From an uncultured Clostridia bacterium (lineage in GTDB: Bacteria > Bacillota > Clostridia > Christensenellales > Borkfalkiaceae): 64,000 nucleotides of DNA. Made by a program: the position numbers and the translations under genes. The stretch spans positions 106,645 through 170,644 of the forward strand of contig CAMFEK010000002.1 in assembly GCA_945949395.1 (NCBI GenBank). Reading direction: 5' to 3'. Position 1 is the first letter of the stretch, and each line of letters starts with the position of its first letter. Below are positions 23,408-32,755 of the stretch, one piece after another. The notes below the pieces were generated by a model, which saw only the letters and a list, made by a program, of their open reading frames with translations, was not told the DNA's origin and made no database searches.

Positions 23408-24474
23408 GATACGAAAAAGAAGAGATCGCCTGCCTTTGGCTGGATAGCTTTTTAGGCGGCGACGCGCTATCATTCAGACTTTTGGAAATGGCGGGCGACG
23501 CGCTCTCGCTTGCCGTCAACTTTGAAAAATTCTCCGCTTATCTGATTAAAGCGGGAAAAGAGTGCTTATATAATAATATGAGAGACTCTCTCCGCGCCAA
23601 ATCCTACGTCAAAAATCTTTTGGGCGAGCTGGAGCGGGAGGGGATCACGGCGGTCACCAAGTATTCTCCCGATTATCCCGAGGAGCTCACGCACTTAAAG
23701 CACCCGCCCTCCGTTCTCTATTGCAAGGGCAACATTCGGCTTTTGCAGGAACGGAAATTTACCGTGGTCGGCTCCCGCCGCACGGGGCAGTCCGTGCTCA
23801 AATTTGCCGAAGGGTTGACGAAAGCCCTTTGCGAGCACTTCACGATCGTCAGCGGTATTGCCGACGGCGGCGATCAAGCGGCGCTTTCGGGCGCGCTCGA
23901 GCGGGAAAATTGCATCAGCGTGTTGCCCTTCGGGCACAAAAGAGTGCCGGCAAGCGCTATCGCTATCTATCGGGAGGTCTGTCAAAAGGGTCTTGCCGTC
24001 ACGGAATTTCCCTTGGATTTTCGACCGCAGAAATTTTCTTTTCTCGTGCGCAACCGCATTTTGGCGGCGCTCGGCGAGGGTACGCTCGCCTTATCGGCGG
24101 GGAAGAGGAGCGGCGTGCTCAACACCTGCAATCAGGCGTTGGAGCTGGGTAAGGACGTGTTTGCTCTGCCCTACGCGCCGGGTGTGGAGAGCGGAGCGGG
24201 CTGCAACGAGCTCATCAAAGCGGGCGCGTTCCTCTGCGATTCGGCGGAGGATATCCTCTCTTTCTACGGGTTAGAAGGGAAAAAAGAGTCGGAGGAGACC
24301 TCCGAAGAGGAAAAAGAGATCATTGACATTTTGAAAGAAAGCGGAGAGCTGCACGTGTATCAGCTCGCCGAAAGAACGGGACGGGATATCGATTCGCTCG
24401 GCGCCGACCTCATAATGCTCGAAACGGAGGGCAAGGTGGTAAAGACGGGCGGCAACAAATATTCCGCCGTATAA
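23404..24474 (+). CDS. dprA: DNA-processing protein DprA/Smf
   Basis: 356 aa, start overlapping the yifB stop (ATGA). The Rossmann core contains VVGSRRTGQSVLKFAEGL, IVSGIADGGDQAALSGAL, VRNRILAAL and SGVLNTC, with a C-terminal winged helix (about 290-356). DprA binds ssDNA and loads RecA. Some family residues differ: GIADGGDQAA replaces GLAxGIDxxAH, and TEFPLDFRPQKFSFLVRNR replaces the SEYPxGxxPxxxxFPxRNR form. The overall core is intact, so activity is expected. No other competence gene is present in the window. Confidence 0.9.
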   Translation: MRYEKEEIACLWLDSFLGGDALSFRLLEMAGDALSLAVNFEKFSAYLIKAGKECLYNNMRDSLRAKSYVKNLLGELEREGITAVTKYSPDYPEELTHLKHPPSVLYCKGNIRLLQERKFTVVGSRRTGQSVLKFAEGLTKALCEHFTIVSGIADGGDQAALSGALERENCISVLPFGHKRVPASAIAIYREVCQKGLAVTEFPLDFRPQKFSFLVRNRILAALGEGTLALSAGKRSGVLNTCNQALELGKDVFALPYAPGVESGAGCNELIKAGAFLCDSAEDILSFYGLEGKKESEETSEEEKEIIDILKESGELHVYQLAERTGRDIDSLGADLIMLETEGKVVKTGGNKYSAV

Positions 24475-24486
24475 AAAGGATACAGT

Positions 24487-26706
24487 ATGGATTTAATTAT
24501 TGTGGAATCTCCTTCCAAAGCAAAAACCATTGCAAAATACTTAAAGGGGAAGTATCGCGTAGACGCTTCGGCGGGACACATTCGCGATTTGCCCGTCAAG
24601 TCGCTCGGCGTCAGCATCAAGAAGAATTACGAACCGAAATACGTCGTTACCCCCGGCAAAGAGGAGATCATCTCCCGCCTGACGGAGGAGGCGAAAAAGG
24701 CCGATCACGTCTATCTCGCCACCGACCCCGACCGCGAAGGAGAGGCGATCTCCTGGCACTTGCAGACGGTGCTCGGCATGGACGAGAAGGCGAAAAACCG
24801 CATCACGTTCAACGAGATCACGCCGACCGCCATCGAAAAAGCCATTCGGGAGCCTCGGCAGATCGACTATAATCTGGTAAACGCCCAGCAGGCTCGCCGC
24901 GTGCTCGATCGGTTGGTGGGCTACAAGCTCTCTCCCTTTTTGAACGACAAGATCGAGAGCGCCGTCTCCCTTTCGGCGGGGCGCGTGCAGTCGGTCGCCC
25001 TGCGGCTCATCGTCGACAGGGAGCGGAAGATCACTTCCTTCGTTCCCGAAGAATACTGGAACGTGACGGCGGAATTGCAGGATACCGAGAAAAAATTCTC
25101 CCCCTTCAAGGCGTCTTTGGAAAAGAAGGGGAACCAAAAATTCAAGCCCTCTTCCAAAGAAGAAAACGAAGAGACGGTAGACGCTCTCAAAAAGGGGAGT
25201 TTTATCGTAAAAAAGGTAAAGAAAACCGTCGCGAAATCCCACGCGCCCGCGCCCTTTACCACTTCTACGCTCCAACAGGACGCGTCGAATAAATTCGGTA
25301 TGACCTCGCCCGAGACCATGCTCATCGCACAGCACCTGTACGAAGGTATGGACGTGGAGGGGGAAGGGCACGTGGCGTTCATCTCCTATATCCGTACCGA
25401 TTCCACCCGCATTTCCGCGGAGGCGCAACAGTCCGCCCTCGCCTATATCGAGGAGAAATACGGAAAGAAGTATTGCCCCGCCAAACCGAACTTCTACGCC
25501 ACGAAGAAGGGCGCGCAGGACGCGCACGAAGCCATTCGTCCCATTTCCGTGACGATGACGCCCGAAAAGGCGAAAAAATTGCTCGATAAAAAGCATTACA
25601 ACGTGTATAAGCTCATCTACGACCGCTTTATCGCCTCGCAGATGTCCGAGGCGACCTATAACAGCATGCAGATCGAAATCGAAAACGGCGTCTATCTGCT
25701 CAAAGCCGCGGGAAAAACTCCCCTGTTTGCCGGCTTCACCGCCGTGTATCAGGAGGAAAAGAAGGAGGAGGAAAACGAATCTTCCGCGCTCCTGCCCGAT
25801 CTCAATGAGGGGCAGCTCCTGAATTGTCTCTCCTTAAAGGGGGAGCAGAAGTTCACCAAGCCGCCGGCAAGATATACCGACGCGTCCTTGGTCAAAGAGA
25901 TGGAGAGCAACGGCATCGGGCGCCCTTCCACCTACGCCTCCATCATCTCCGTGCTCACCAAGCGCAGATACGTGGAAAAAGAGGGCAAATACATGAAGCC
26001 CACCCCCGTGGCGTACAAAATCACGGATATGCTCGTGGAGAACTTCAAGGATATCATGGACGTCGGATTCACCGCCGATATGGAGGATAAATTAGACGAT
26101 ATCGAGAGCACGGGCAAGGACTGGCACGAGATCATCGCGGAGTTTTATCCCCCCTTCGAGCAAAAGCTCGTCTCCGCCACGACGGCAAAGGACGAGGTGA
26201 CGGATATCCCCTGCGAGAAGTGCGGCGCCATGATGGTCCGCAAGGAAAATAAATACGGCAAGTATCTCGCTTGTCCCAACTATCCCAAGTGTTCGAATAT
26301 CATTTCCGAATCCGCGCCTACCGTCAGCGACGTGCCCTGTCCCAAATGCGGGGCGATGATGGTGGTAAAATCGGGAAAATTCGGAAAATTTCTCGCTTGC
26401 CCCAGCTATCCGGAATGTAAATCCACCCTTCCCTTTGCAGAAAAGAGGGAGGACGTGTACGAGGGCGTTTGCCCCGATTGCGGCAAGCCCGCCAAGAAAA
26501 TGAAGAGCAAGAGCGGAAAGATCTTTTACGGCTGCAGCGGCTATCCCCTCTGTAAGTTCATGAGTTGGGATAAACCCACGGGCAAGAAATGCCCCTTGTG
26601 CGGCGGCGCCGTCGTCGTCACCGCGCGCGGCAAGGTGCGCTGTAACAACAGAAACTGTAATTATAAAGAAGAAGATATCACGGAAGAAAAGACGGATGAA
26701 GAATAA
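24487..26706 (+). CDS. topA: DNA topoisomerase I with four C-terminal zinc ribbons
   Basis: 739 aa. TOPRIM: IIVESPSKAKTI (E7) and DPDREGEAI. Catalytic Tyr region: ISYIRTDSTRIS. Four Cys4 zinc ribbons follow at about 580-730 (CEKCGAMM, CPKCGAMM, CPDCGKPA, CPLCGGAV), each closed by C-x4/5-C pairs. It relaxes negative supercoils. The gene ends 11 bp inside trmFO, so the two are translationally coupled, as in many Firmicutes. Confidence 0.97.
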   Translation: MDLIIVESPSKAKTIAKYLKGKYRVDASAGHIRDLPVKSLGVSIKKNYEPKYVVTPGKEEIISRLTEEAKKADHVYLATDPDREGEAISWHLQTVLGMDEKAKNRITFNEITPTAIEKAIREPRQIDYNLVNAQQARRVLDRLVGYKLSPFLNDKIESAVSLSAGRVQSVALRLIVDRERKITSFVPEEYWNVTAELQDTEKKFSPFKASLEKKGNQKFKPSSKEENEETVDALKKGSFIVKKVKKTVAKSHAPAPFTTSTLQQDASNKFGMTSPETMLIAQHLYEGMDVEGEGHVAFISYIRTDSTRISAEAQQSALAYIEEKYGKKYCPAKPNFYATKKGAQDAHEAIRPISVTMTPEKAKKLLDKKHYNVYKLIYDRFIASQMSEATYNSMQIEIENGVYLLKAAGKTPLFAGFTAVYQEEKKEEENESSALLPDLNEGQLLNCLSLKGEQKFTKPPARYTDASLVKEMESNGIGRPSTYASIISVLTKRRYVEKEGKYMKPTPVAYKITDMLVENFKDIMDVGFTADMEDKLDDIESTGKDWHEIIAEFYPPFEQKLVSATTAKDEVTDIPCEKCGAMMVRKENKYGKYLACPNYPKCSNIISESAPTVSDVPCPKCGAMMVVKSGKFGKFLACPSYPECKSTLPFAEKREDVYEGVCPDCGKPAKKMKSKSGKIFYGCSGYPLCKFMSWDKPTGKKCPLCGGAVVVTARGKVRCNNRNCNYKEEDITEEKTDEE

Positions 26707-27994
26707 AGTGACAGTGATCGGGGCGGGGCTCGCCGGCGCGGATTGCGCTTGGTACCTCGCAAATAGGGGAATCCCCGTCGAGCTCGTCGAGATGAAGCCC
26801 AAAAAGTATTCCCCCGCCCATACGAGCGAAAATTTCGGGGAACTCGTCTGCTCCAACTCGTTAAAGAGCAACGACGTATACGGCAACGCCTGCGGTCTTT
26901 TGAAGGAAGAGATGCGGAAGTTAGGCTCCCTCGTCATCGAGGCGGGAGACAAGAACAGGGTTCCCGCCGGCGGCGCGCTCGCCGTCAACCGCGATCGGTT
27001 TTCCGCCTATATCACGGAAAAATTAAAAAGCCACCCCGACATAACGATCGTAAGCGAAGAGGCGACCGCCCTTCCGCAGGAGGGAATCTGCGTGATCGCC
27101 ACGGGTCCGCTCACGTCGGACGCGCTGGCAAAGGATATTCAAAGGCGATTCGGGGAGGGGTTGCATTTCTTCGACGCCTCCGCGCCCATCGTTTCAAGGG
27201 AGAGCATCGATATGTCGCACGCCTTTATCGGCGATCGGTACGGCAAGGGGGACGGCGATTATATCAATTGCCCGCTGAACAAGGAGGAGTACGAAGCCTT
27301 CGTGGAGGGATTGCTCTCGGCGGAAAAGGTGACGCTGCACGACTTTGAAAAGAAGGATATCTTCGACGGCTGTATGCCCGTGGAGATCATGGCGTCGCGC
27401 GGAAGGGACACCCTGCGCTACGGCAATTTGAAGCCCGTCGGACTTCGCGACGAAAACGGCAACCGCTTTTATGCGGTATTGCAATTGAGAAAGGAAAACG
27501 CGGAGGGCACGGCGTTCAATTTGGTCGGCTGTCAGACGAACCTGAAGTTCGGCGAACAAAAACGGGTGTTTTCCGTGATCCCCGCCCTCAAAAACGCGGA
27601 ATTTCTGCGCTACGGGGTCATGCACCGCAATACCTATCTCAATTCCCCCGAGATATTAAACGAGGATTTTTCCATGAAGGAGAACGAGAACGTCTATTTC
27701 GCGGGGCAGATCACGGGCGTGGAGGGATACGTCGAGAGCGCCATGAGCGGACTTCTCGTCGGTTTTCACGTCGAACGCAAGTGGAAGGGAAAGGCGCCTA
27801 TCTCTTTCCCGCCGACCACGGTGTGCGGTTCTTTGAGCCGCTATATCGCGACCCCCAACCCCGATTTTCAGCCCATGAACGCGAATTTCGGCATTCTGCC
27901 CCCGCCCGAAGAATACACGCGGGATAAGGATAAAAAGAAACGCATGATAGCGGAACGGGCGCTTGCCGCTATCGATCAAATTGTAAAGGAGTAA
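26696..27994 (+). CDS. trmFO: Methylenetetrahydrofolate-tRNA-(uracil-5)-methyltransferase TrmFO
   Basis: 432 aa. FAD-binding [17 protein letters not shown] at the N-terminus, then [20 protein letters not shown], and a C-terminal [15 protein letters not shown] block. It makes m5U54 in the T-loop of tRNA using methylenetetrahydrofolate and FADH2. It starts within topA and is followed by hslV after 5 bp. Confidence 0.96.
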   Translation: MKNKVTVIGAGLAGADCAWYLANRGIPVELVEMKPKKYSPAHTSENFGELVCSNSLKSNDVYGNACGLLKEEMRKLGSLVIEAGDKNRVPAGGALAVNRDRFSAYITEKLKSHPDITIVSEEATALPQEGICVIATGPLTSDALAKDIQRRFGEGLHFFDASAPIVSRESIDMSHAFIGDRYGKGDGDYINCPLNKEEYEAFVEGLLSAEKVTLHDFEKKDIFDGCMPVEIMASRGRDTLRYGNLKPVGLRDENGNRFYAVLQLRKENAEGTAFNLVGCQTNLKFGEQKRVFSVIPALKNAEFLRYGVMHRNTYLNSPEILNEDFSMKENENVYFAGQITGVEGYVESAMSGLLVGFHVERKWKGKAPISFPPTTVCGSLSRYIATPNPDFQPMNANFGILPPPEEYTRDKDKKKRMIAERALAAIDQIVKE

Positions 27995-27999
27995 AAAAT

Positions 28000-28575
28000 A
28001 TGGTAGAATTCAGAGGCACGACCATCTGTGCCGTAAAGAGAAACGGCGTCACGGCGATCGCCGGCGACGGACAAGTCACGATGGGCGAATCCGTCGTGTT
28101 CAAAACTTCCGCCAAAAAAGTAAGGAGGATTTACGGCGGTAAAGTCATTTTGGGTTTTGCCGGTTCCGTGACGGACGCCTTCTCCCTCTCCGAGCGGTTC
28201 GAGGGTATGCTCAATAAATATTCGGGCAACCTTCTGCGCGCGGCGGTGGAACTCGCCGATCTTTGGCGGACGGACTCCATCGGCAGAAAGCTGGACGCGA
28301 TGATGATCATCGCCGATCGGGATACCCTTCTCGTGGTGTCCGGCACGGGCGAGGTCATCGAGCCGGACGAGGGCGTCTGCGCCATCGGCAGCGGCGGCAA
28401 TTACGCGTTGGCGGCGGCTCGCGCGCTCGTGCAGGAAACGGATTACGACGCGGGCACCATCGCGACGAAGGCGCTCAAGATCGCGTCGGAGATCTGCGTC
28501 TACACCAACGATCATATCCGTTTGGAGACGGTCGGCGAGCAGGAACCTGCCCTCATCGAGGCAGGAAAGGAGTAA
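28000..28575 (+). CDS. hslV: ATP-dependent protease peptidase subunit HslV
   Basis: 191 aa. The N-terminus is [16 protein letters not shown]; cleavage before a Thr of the TT pair (T7/T8) would give the catalytic N-terminal Thr. GDGQVTMG, with the Lys of the SAKKVRRI region, and [14 protein letters not shown] complete the proteasome-beta-like fold. It forms the dodecameric peptidase with HslU. In B. subtilis this locus is topA-trmFO-xerC-hslVU-codY; here xerC and codY are absent. Confidence 0.96.
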   Translation: MVEFRGTTICAVKRNGVTAIAGDGQVTMGESVVFKTSAKKVRRIYGGKVILGFAGSVTDAFSLSERFEGMLNKYSGNLLRAAVELADLWRTDSIGRKLDAMMIIADRDTLLVVSGTGEVIEPDEGVCAIGSGGNYALAAARALVQETDYDAGTIATKALKIASEICVYTNDHIRLETVGEQEPALIEAGKE

Positions 28576-28579
28576 ATAC

Positions 28580-29890
28580 ATGGATCTTTCCCCCAAGCAG
28601 ATCGTAAACGAACTGGATAAATATATCATCGGTCAGGCGGACGCGAAAAAGGCGGTAGCCATCGCGCTGCGCAACCGTTACAGAAGAAGTCAACTCTCCC
28701 CCGAACTCATGGAGGAGATCACCCCCAAGAACATTTTGATGAAGGGCGCTACGGGCGTCGGCAAAACGGAAATCGCAAGGCGACTTGCCAAAATCGTGCG
28801 CGCTCCCTTCGTAAAAGTGGAGGCGACCACCTATACCGAAGTCGGGTACGTGGGCAAGGACGTAGAGGGCATGGTGAGAGATCTTGCCGAATGTTCCTAC
28901 CGCCTCGTCAAGGAAGAAAAGACGAAGGAAGTCTCCTTGAAGGCGACGAAGGTCGCCGAAAAGAAGGTCATGAAGATACTTCTCGACATGAAGAAAGCCG
29001 ATCAGGGCGACACCCCGCAGGCGGAGTTTGAAAAGAACGTCCTCGAGAGCCTGCGCCAGGGCGTGTACGACAATCTCATCATCGAGATGGACGTCGCGGA
29101 AGAGGCGAAAAACATGGAGCTCATTCCCGGCGGCGCGGCAATCAATTTAGGCAGCATCTTCGGCGAGGTGCTCCCGAAGAAGAAAAAGAAGAGAAAGCTC
29201 ACCGTCAAAGAGGCGATGAAGCTCACCGTCGACGAAGAGGCGGATAAGCTCATCGACAACGACGCCGTCACCATGGAAGCGCTTAAACGGGCGGAAAACG
29301 ACGGCATCATCTTCATCGACGAGATCGATAAGATCGCCGCCAGCTCGCAAAGAGGGGGCGCGGACGTTTCCAGAGAGGGCGTTCAGCGGGACATTCTCCC
29401 CATCGTCGAGGGCTGTACGGTCATGACCAAGTACGGTCCCATCAAGACGGACTATATCCTGTTCATCGCGGCGGGCGCCTTCCAGATCGCCAAGATGGAG
29501 GACCTCATTCCCGAACTGCAGGGTCGTTTCCCCGTAAAGGTGGAGCTCGCCTCCCTCACCAAGGAGGATTTCGTGCAGATCCTCACCAACACGCAGAACG
29601 CCATCACCACGCAGTATAAAATGCTCCTCGCCGTGGATAACATCGATCTCTCCTTTACCCCCGAGGCGATCGATAAGATTGCGGAGGTCTCCGTACAGGT
29701 CAACGAGTCCTCCGAGGATCTCGGCGCGAGAAGATTGCACACCGTCATGGAATATCTTTTAGAGGATATCTCCTTCAACGCGGGCGGCGGCAACTATCCC
29801 GTCGTTCCCATCACCATCGACGCGCAATACGTGGAGACGCATTTGGCGGGACTCACCAAGGACAGAGATTTGAAGAAATACGTTTTATAA
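28580..29890 (+). CDS. hslU: ATP-dependent protease ATPase subunit HslU
   Basis: 436 aa. AAA+ unfoldase with Walker A GATGVGKTE (about 53-61), an intermediate I domain rich in Lys/Glu (about 110-230), Walker B IIFIDEIDKIA, and sensor and C-terminal domains ending in KDRDLKKYVL, the tail that activates HslV. It starts 4 bp after the hslV stop. Confidence 0.96.
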   Translation: MDLSPKQIVNELDKYIIGQADAKKAVAIALRNRYRRSQLSPELMEEITPKNILMKGATGVGKTEIARRLAKIVRAPFVKVEATTYTEVGYVGKDVEGMVRDLAECSYRLVKEEKTKEVSLKATKVAEKKVMKILLDMKKADQGDTPQAEFEKNVLESLRQGVYDNLIIEMDVAEEAKNMELIPGGAAINLGSIFGEVLPKKKKKRKLTVKEAMKLTVDEEADKLIDNDAVTMEALKRAENDGIIFIDEIDKIAASSQRGGADVSREGVQRDILPIVEGCTVMTKYGPIKTDYILFIAAGAFQIAKMEDLIPELQGRFPVKVELASLTKEDFVQILTNTQNAITTQYKMLLAVDNIDLSFTPEAIDKIAEVSVQVNESSEDLGARRLHTVMEYLLEDISFNAGGGNYPVVPITIDAQYVETHLAGLTKDRDLKKYVL

Positions 29891-29902
29891 AGAGGTAATT
29901 TT

Positions 29903-31156
29903 ATGATCAATATCCCCAAGGGCACGAAGGATGTGCTCCCCTCCGATTCCTATAAGTGGCAGTATATCGAGGGCAAAGCGAGAAACGTCGCATCTCTCTA
30001 CGCGCTCAAGGAGACGAGAACGCCCACCTTCGAACACACCGAACTGTTCGATCGCGGCGTCGGCGACACCACCGATATCGTCAACAAGGAAATGTACACC
30101 TTTCAGGATAAGGGCAAGCGCTACATCACGCTCAAGCCGGAGGGCACGGCGGGCGTAGCCAGAATGTTCATCGAAAACGGCATGGCGTCTTCCCCCCTTC
30201 CCGCAAAGATGTTCTACCTCACCCCCGCGTTCCGCTACGAGAGACCGCAGGCGGGGAGACTTCGCGAATTTCATCAGTTCGGCGTCGAAATTTTCGGTTC
30301 CGCCACCCCCGATCAGGACGCGGAAGTCATCATGCTCGCGAGCGATTTTCTAAACGATCTCGGCATCACGGAGGTAACGCTCCACATCAATTCCATCGGT
30401 TGCAAGCATTGCAGAGCCAAGTATAACGAGGCGTTAAAGGAATTTTTACGCCCGCATTTGAGCGAGCTTTGCGAAACTTGTCAGTCCCGATTTGAAAAGA
30501 ATCCCCTGCGCATGCTCGACTGTAAGGAGGAGGGGTGCCGCAAGTATATGGTTCAGGCTCCCGTCATCTTGGATTACCTCTGCGACGAGTGCAAGGAACA
30601 CTTTGAAAAACTTCAGAAGATTTTGAGCGACAACGGCGTTTCCTATCAGATAGATCCCGGCATCGTGAGAGGGCTCGATTACTATTCCAAAACGGTGTTC
30701 GAGTTCGTCTCCACGGCGATCGGCGCGCAAGGCACCGTTTGCGGCGGCGGCAGATACGACACGCTCATCGAAAATTTGGGCGGACCCTCCGTTCCCGCGG
30801 TCGGCTTTGCCGCAGGCATCGAGAGATTGATGCTCCTCATGGAAAATACAGGCGTTTCGTTTGGAAAAGAGCCTGCGCTCAAGGTATACCTCGCCGGCAT
30901 GGACGAGGATTCCCGCATGAAAGCATTCACAATTGCGCAAACTTTAAGGAGGAACGGCGTCGTCTGCGACGTCGACCACATGGCTCGCTCCATCAAGGCG
31001 CAGTTTAAGTACGCGGGCAAGCTGGGCGCCGAATACGTCGCCGTCATCGGCTCGGGCGAAATGGAGCAGGGCGTCATGAACGTCAAGAATATGGCTACCG
31101 GCGAACAGTTCCCCGTCAAGTGGGAGGACGCCGTCGAATATTTCCGTCAAAGATAA
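29903..31156 (+). CDS. hisS: Histidyl-tRNA synthetase
   Basis: 417 aa. Class II core: motif 1 region PSDSYKWQYIEGKAR, motif 2 AFRYERPQAGRLREFHQFG, the histidine-binding GLDYYSKTVFEF, motif 3 near VGFAAGIERL, and an anticodon-binding domain from about 325. It is 12 bp after hslU, with AGAGG upstream. aspS, the usual partner of hisS, is not present. Confidence 0.96.
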   Translation: MINIPKGTKDVLPSDSYKWQYIEGKARNVASLYALKETRTPTFEHTELFDRGVGDTTDIVNKEMYTFQDKGKRYITLKPEGTAGVARMFIENGMASSPLPAKMFYLTPAFRYERPQAGRLREFHQFGVEIFGSATPDQDAEVIMLASDFLNDLGITEVTLHINSIGCKHCRAKYNEALKEFLRPHLSELCETCQSRFEKNPLRMLDCKEEGCRKYMVQAPVILDYLCDECKEHFEKLQKILSDNGVSYQIDPGIVRGLDYYSKTVFEFVSTAIGAQGTVCGGGRYDTLIENLGGPSVPAVGFAAGIERLMLLMENTGVSFGKEPALKVYLAGMDEDSRMKAFTIAQTLRRNGVVCDVDHMARSIKAQFKYAGKLGAEYVAVIGSGEMEQGVMNVKNMATGEQFPVKWEDAVEYFRQR

Positions 31157-31200
31157 CGGAAAGGAATTTCCGTAAAAAATACAAACAGGAGGATAAAAAA

Positions 31201-31518
31201 ATGGTAAAACACGTCAATCAGGAAGAACTTGAAGTTCTCATTCGGGAAAATAAGTACGTGGTCGTGGATTTTTGGGCGACTTGGTGCGGTCCCTGCCGAA
31301 TGCTCGCGCCCGTGCTCGATTCCTTGAGCGAAAAATACGCCGATAAGGCGGTATTCGTCAAGGTGGACGTAGACGACAACGAGGATGCGGCGAGAAAATA
31401 CGGCATCTCTTCCATTCCCAACGTATTCGTCATCGAAAACGGCAAGGTGAAGGACAACAATCTGGGCTTTGTCCCCGAGGCGTCCATGGAAGCGTTCTTA
31501 AATAAGAATCTCGTATAA
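31201..31518 (+). CDS. trxA: Thioredoxin
   Basis: 105 aa from ATG 31201, after CAGGAGGAT; an 81-nt longer frame overlaps hisS. DFWATWCGPCRM carries the WCGPC redox site, and the cis-Pro is in SIPNVFVIENG. It reduces protein disulphides together with thioredoxin reductase. It is 44 bp after hisS and ends the plus-strand gene run at a terminator. Confidence 0.95.
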   Translation: MVKHVNQEELEVLIRENKYVVVDFWATWCGPCRMLAPVLDSLSEKYADKAVFVKVDVDDNEDAARKYGISSIPNVFVIENGKVKDNNLGFVPEASMEAFLNKNLV

Positions 31519-31522
31519 AAGA

Positions 31523-31553
31523 AAAAGAGGAGCTTATCAAAGCTCCCCTTTTG
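31523..31553. terminator. Bidirectional terminator between trxA and the XRE gene
   Basis: AGAGGAGCTT and AAGCTCCCCT pair over 9-10 positions around ATCA. An A-run lies on the left and TTTTGTTT on the right, so it works for both convergent genes. Confidence 0.75.
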
Positions 31554-31561
31554 TTTGCGGT

Positions 31562-31768
31562 TTATTGCGTTCTGCCGATCAATTCGTCCACGCTGACGTC
31601 AAAAATATCCGCAATCGCCCAAAGATTGGAAAGCGTCGGTTCGATGCGGTCCTTTTCCCATTCGCTCACGCATTGTTGCGTCACGCCGACCTTTCGGGCT
31701 AACTGTTCCTGCGATAGTTTGCACTCTTTTCGATAGAGTTTTAGATTTTTCCCGAATTGACCTTTCAT
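31562..31768 (-). CDS. XRE-family DNA-binding repressor
   Basis: 68 aa, a single HTH_3 domain: LKLYRKECKLSQEQLARKVGVTQQCVSEWEKDRIEPTLSNL. No other domain. A start at the ATG complementary to 31766-31768 is preceded by AAAGG. It is divergent from the membrane protein gene at 31859. Two near-identical operators in the 90-bp gap overlap both promoters, so it probably represses itself and its neighbour. Small Cro/CI-like repressors of this size control plasmid, phage and stress modules. Confidence 0.88.
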   Translation of the reverse strand: MKGQFGKNLKLYRKECKLSQEQLARKVGVTQQCVSEWEKDRIEPTLSNLWAIADIFDVSVDELIGRTQ

Positions 31769-31774
31769 ACCTTT

Positions 31775-31804
31775 ATTCTACAATTTTTCTTGTAAAAATG
31801 TTGA
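31775..31804 (-). promoter_or_regulatory. Promoter of the XRE gene with operator
   Basis: Minus strand TCAACA (31804-31799), 18-bp spacer, TAGAAT (31780-31775). Operator copy 1 (31780-31793, ACAATTTTTCTTGT on the plus strand) occupies the spacer next to the -10. Confidence 0.6.
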
Positions 31805-31829
31805 CATACAAGTATTCTTGTGATATAAT
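31801..31829 (+). promoter_or_regulatory. Consensus promoter of the membrane protein gene with operator in its spacer
   Basis: TTGACA (31801-31806), 17-bp spacer, TATAAT (31824-31829), both perfect. The spacer contains the perfect palindrome ACAAG-TATT-CTTGT (31808-31821), operator copy 2. The -35 overlaps that of the XRE promoter by 4 bp. Confidence 0.85.
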
Positions 31830-31858
31830 TAAAAAAAATATAAGGAGAAACAAGAATT

Positions 31859-32572
31859 ATGGCTGAAAGTTGGGATTCTCTCATGCAAGAAGAGAAGGAA
31901 AGAAAGCAAGCTGCTGCGTTAGAAAAAGAACAAAAAGAGAAGAGGGAAAGAGAAATACAGCGTATGGTTTTGACGCCCGATGACGAAGATTTCCTTTGGC
32001 TCGGTGAGGAGATCAAGCTGCATCAAAAATTTGGGTGGCGGAAAGCGGGGTCGAAGTACGTTGACGATGGAACGGGCGGCGTAGAATATAAATCCGGTTA
32101 TGACGTAACGCAAAAAAATGATGGCAGCTACGAAGTGAAGGATCACTATGAGACAACGACTTCATCTATTAAACGTCAAATCCATCTGTATCGGGATACC
32201 GCAAAGATCAAAAATTTAGAGGCGTTAACGGAGTATGAAAACGAGGCTTGGCAGGTTTATCGTCAATATCAGACATTGCAGAAAAAACCTCATAAAATGT
32301 TATCGTTTTTGAGTTTGGTCTTTACGCCGATTGTTTGGGTGTTAACTTACATTAAACATATGTTTATAGATGAGCCGACTCTTATTATGTTGCCTATGCT
32401 TATTGTAGCGGCAATCGGTTTGCTGATTGCGGCGTATATCAATATTGCATTTCTTCCCGTATTCTTTATCTATGCTCTCGTAACCTATAAAGAGAAAAAT
32501 AAGTATTATAAACCTTATCAGGAGAAGTTGAAGGAAATTGTAGAAAAAGCGCATCAAGAATGTGAATTTTAA
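31859..32572 (+). CDS. Membrane protein of unknown function with charged N-terminal coiled coil
   Basis: 237 aa, AAGGAG 11 nt before the ATG. Residues 1-40 are Glu/Lys/Gln-rich and probably helical. Residues 45-140 are soluble and include an acidic EDFLWLGEEIKLHQKFGWRK start. Residues about 148-168 and 178-212 contain two to three hydrophobic spans, and the last 25 residues are charged. No recognised family. The gene is more AT-rich than its neighbours and sits with an XRE repressor, suggesting acquisition. The strong promoter is silenced only if the repressor binds its spacer. Confidence 0.75.
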   Translation: MAESWDSLMQEEKERKQAAALEKEQKEKREREIQRMVLTPDDEDFLWLGEEIKLHQKFGWRKAGSKYVDDGTGGVEYKSGYDVTQKNDGSYEVKDHYETTTSSIKRQIHLYRDTAKIKNLEALTEYENEAWQVYRQYQTLQKKPHKMLSFLSLVFTPIVWVLTYIKHMFIDEPTLIMLPMLIVAAIGLLIAAYINIAFLPVFFIYALVTYKEKNKYYKPYQEKLKEIVEKAHQECEF

Positions 32573-32606
32573 TAGTGGAACGGCTTTACACGAATTCCTG
32601 TGATAG

Positions 32607-32670
32607 AGAGTACCTGCTTGTTATACGGAGCTTATATTGTCGATATAACAAGTAAGGTACTCTTTTTTTA
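32607..32670 (+). terminator. Long-stem terminator after the membrane protein gene
   Basis: AGAGTACC (32607-32614) pairs with GGTACTCT (32656-32663); after a small bulge CTTGTTATA pairs with TATAACAAG. Seven T follow. Confidence 0.85.
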
Positions 32671-32679
32671 AGAAATTCC

Positions 32680-32741
32680 TTGACAAACGGACAATTACAT
32701 GATAAAATAAAGTTATTTATTGATAAAATAGTTTATTTTAT
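32680..32741 (+). promoter_or_regulatory. Promoter and operator region of TetR-ABC operon 1
   Basis: TTGACA (32680-32685), 17-bp spacer, TAAAAT (32703-32708). The palindrome ATAAAATA-GTT-TATTTTAT (32723-32741) lies just downstream, and an imperfect copy (32702-32720) overlaps the -10. This suits autorepression by the TetR protein encoded next. Confidence 0.7.
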
Positions 32742-32755
32742 AAAAGAGGAGTAAT

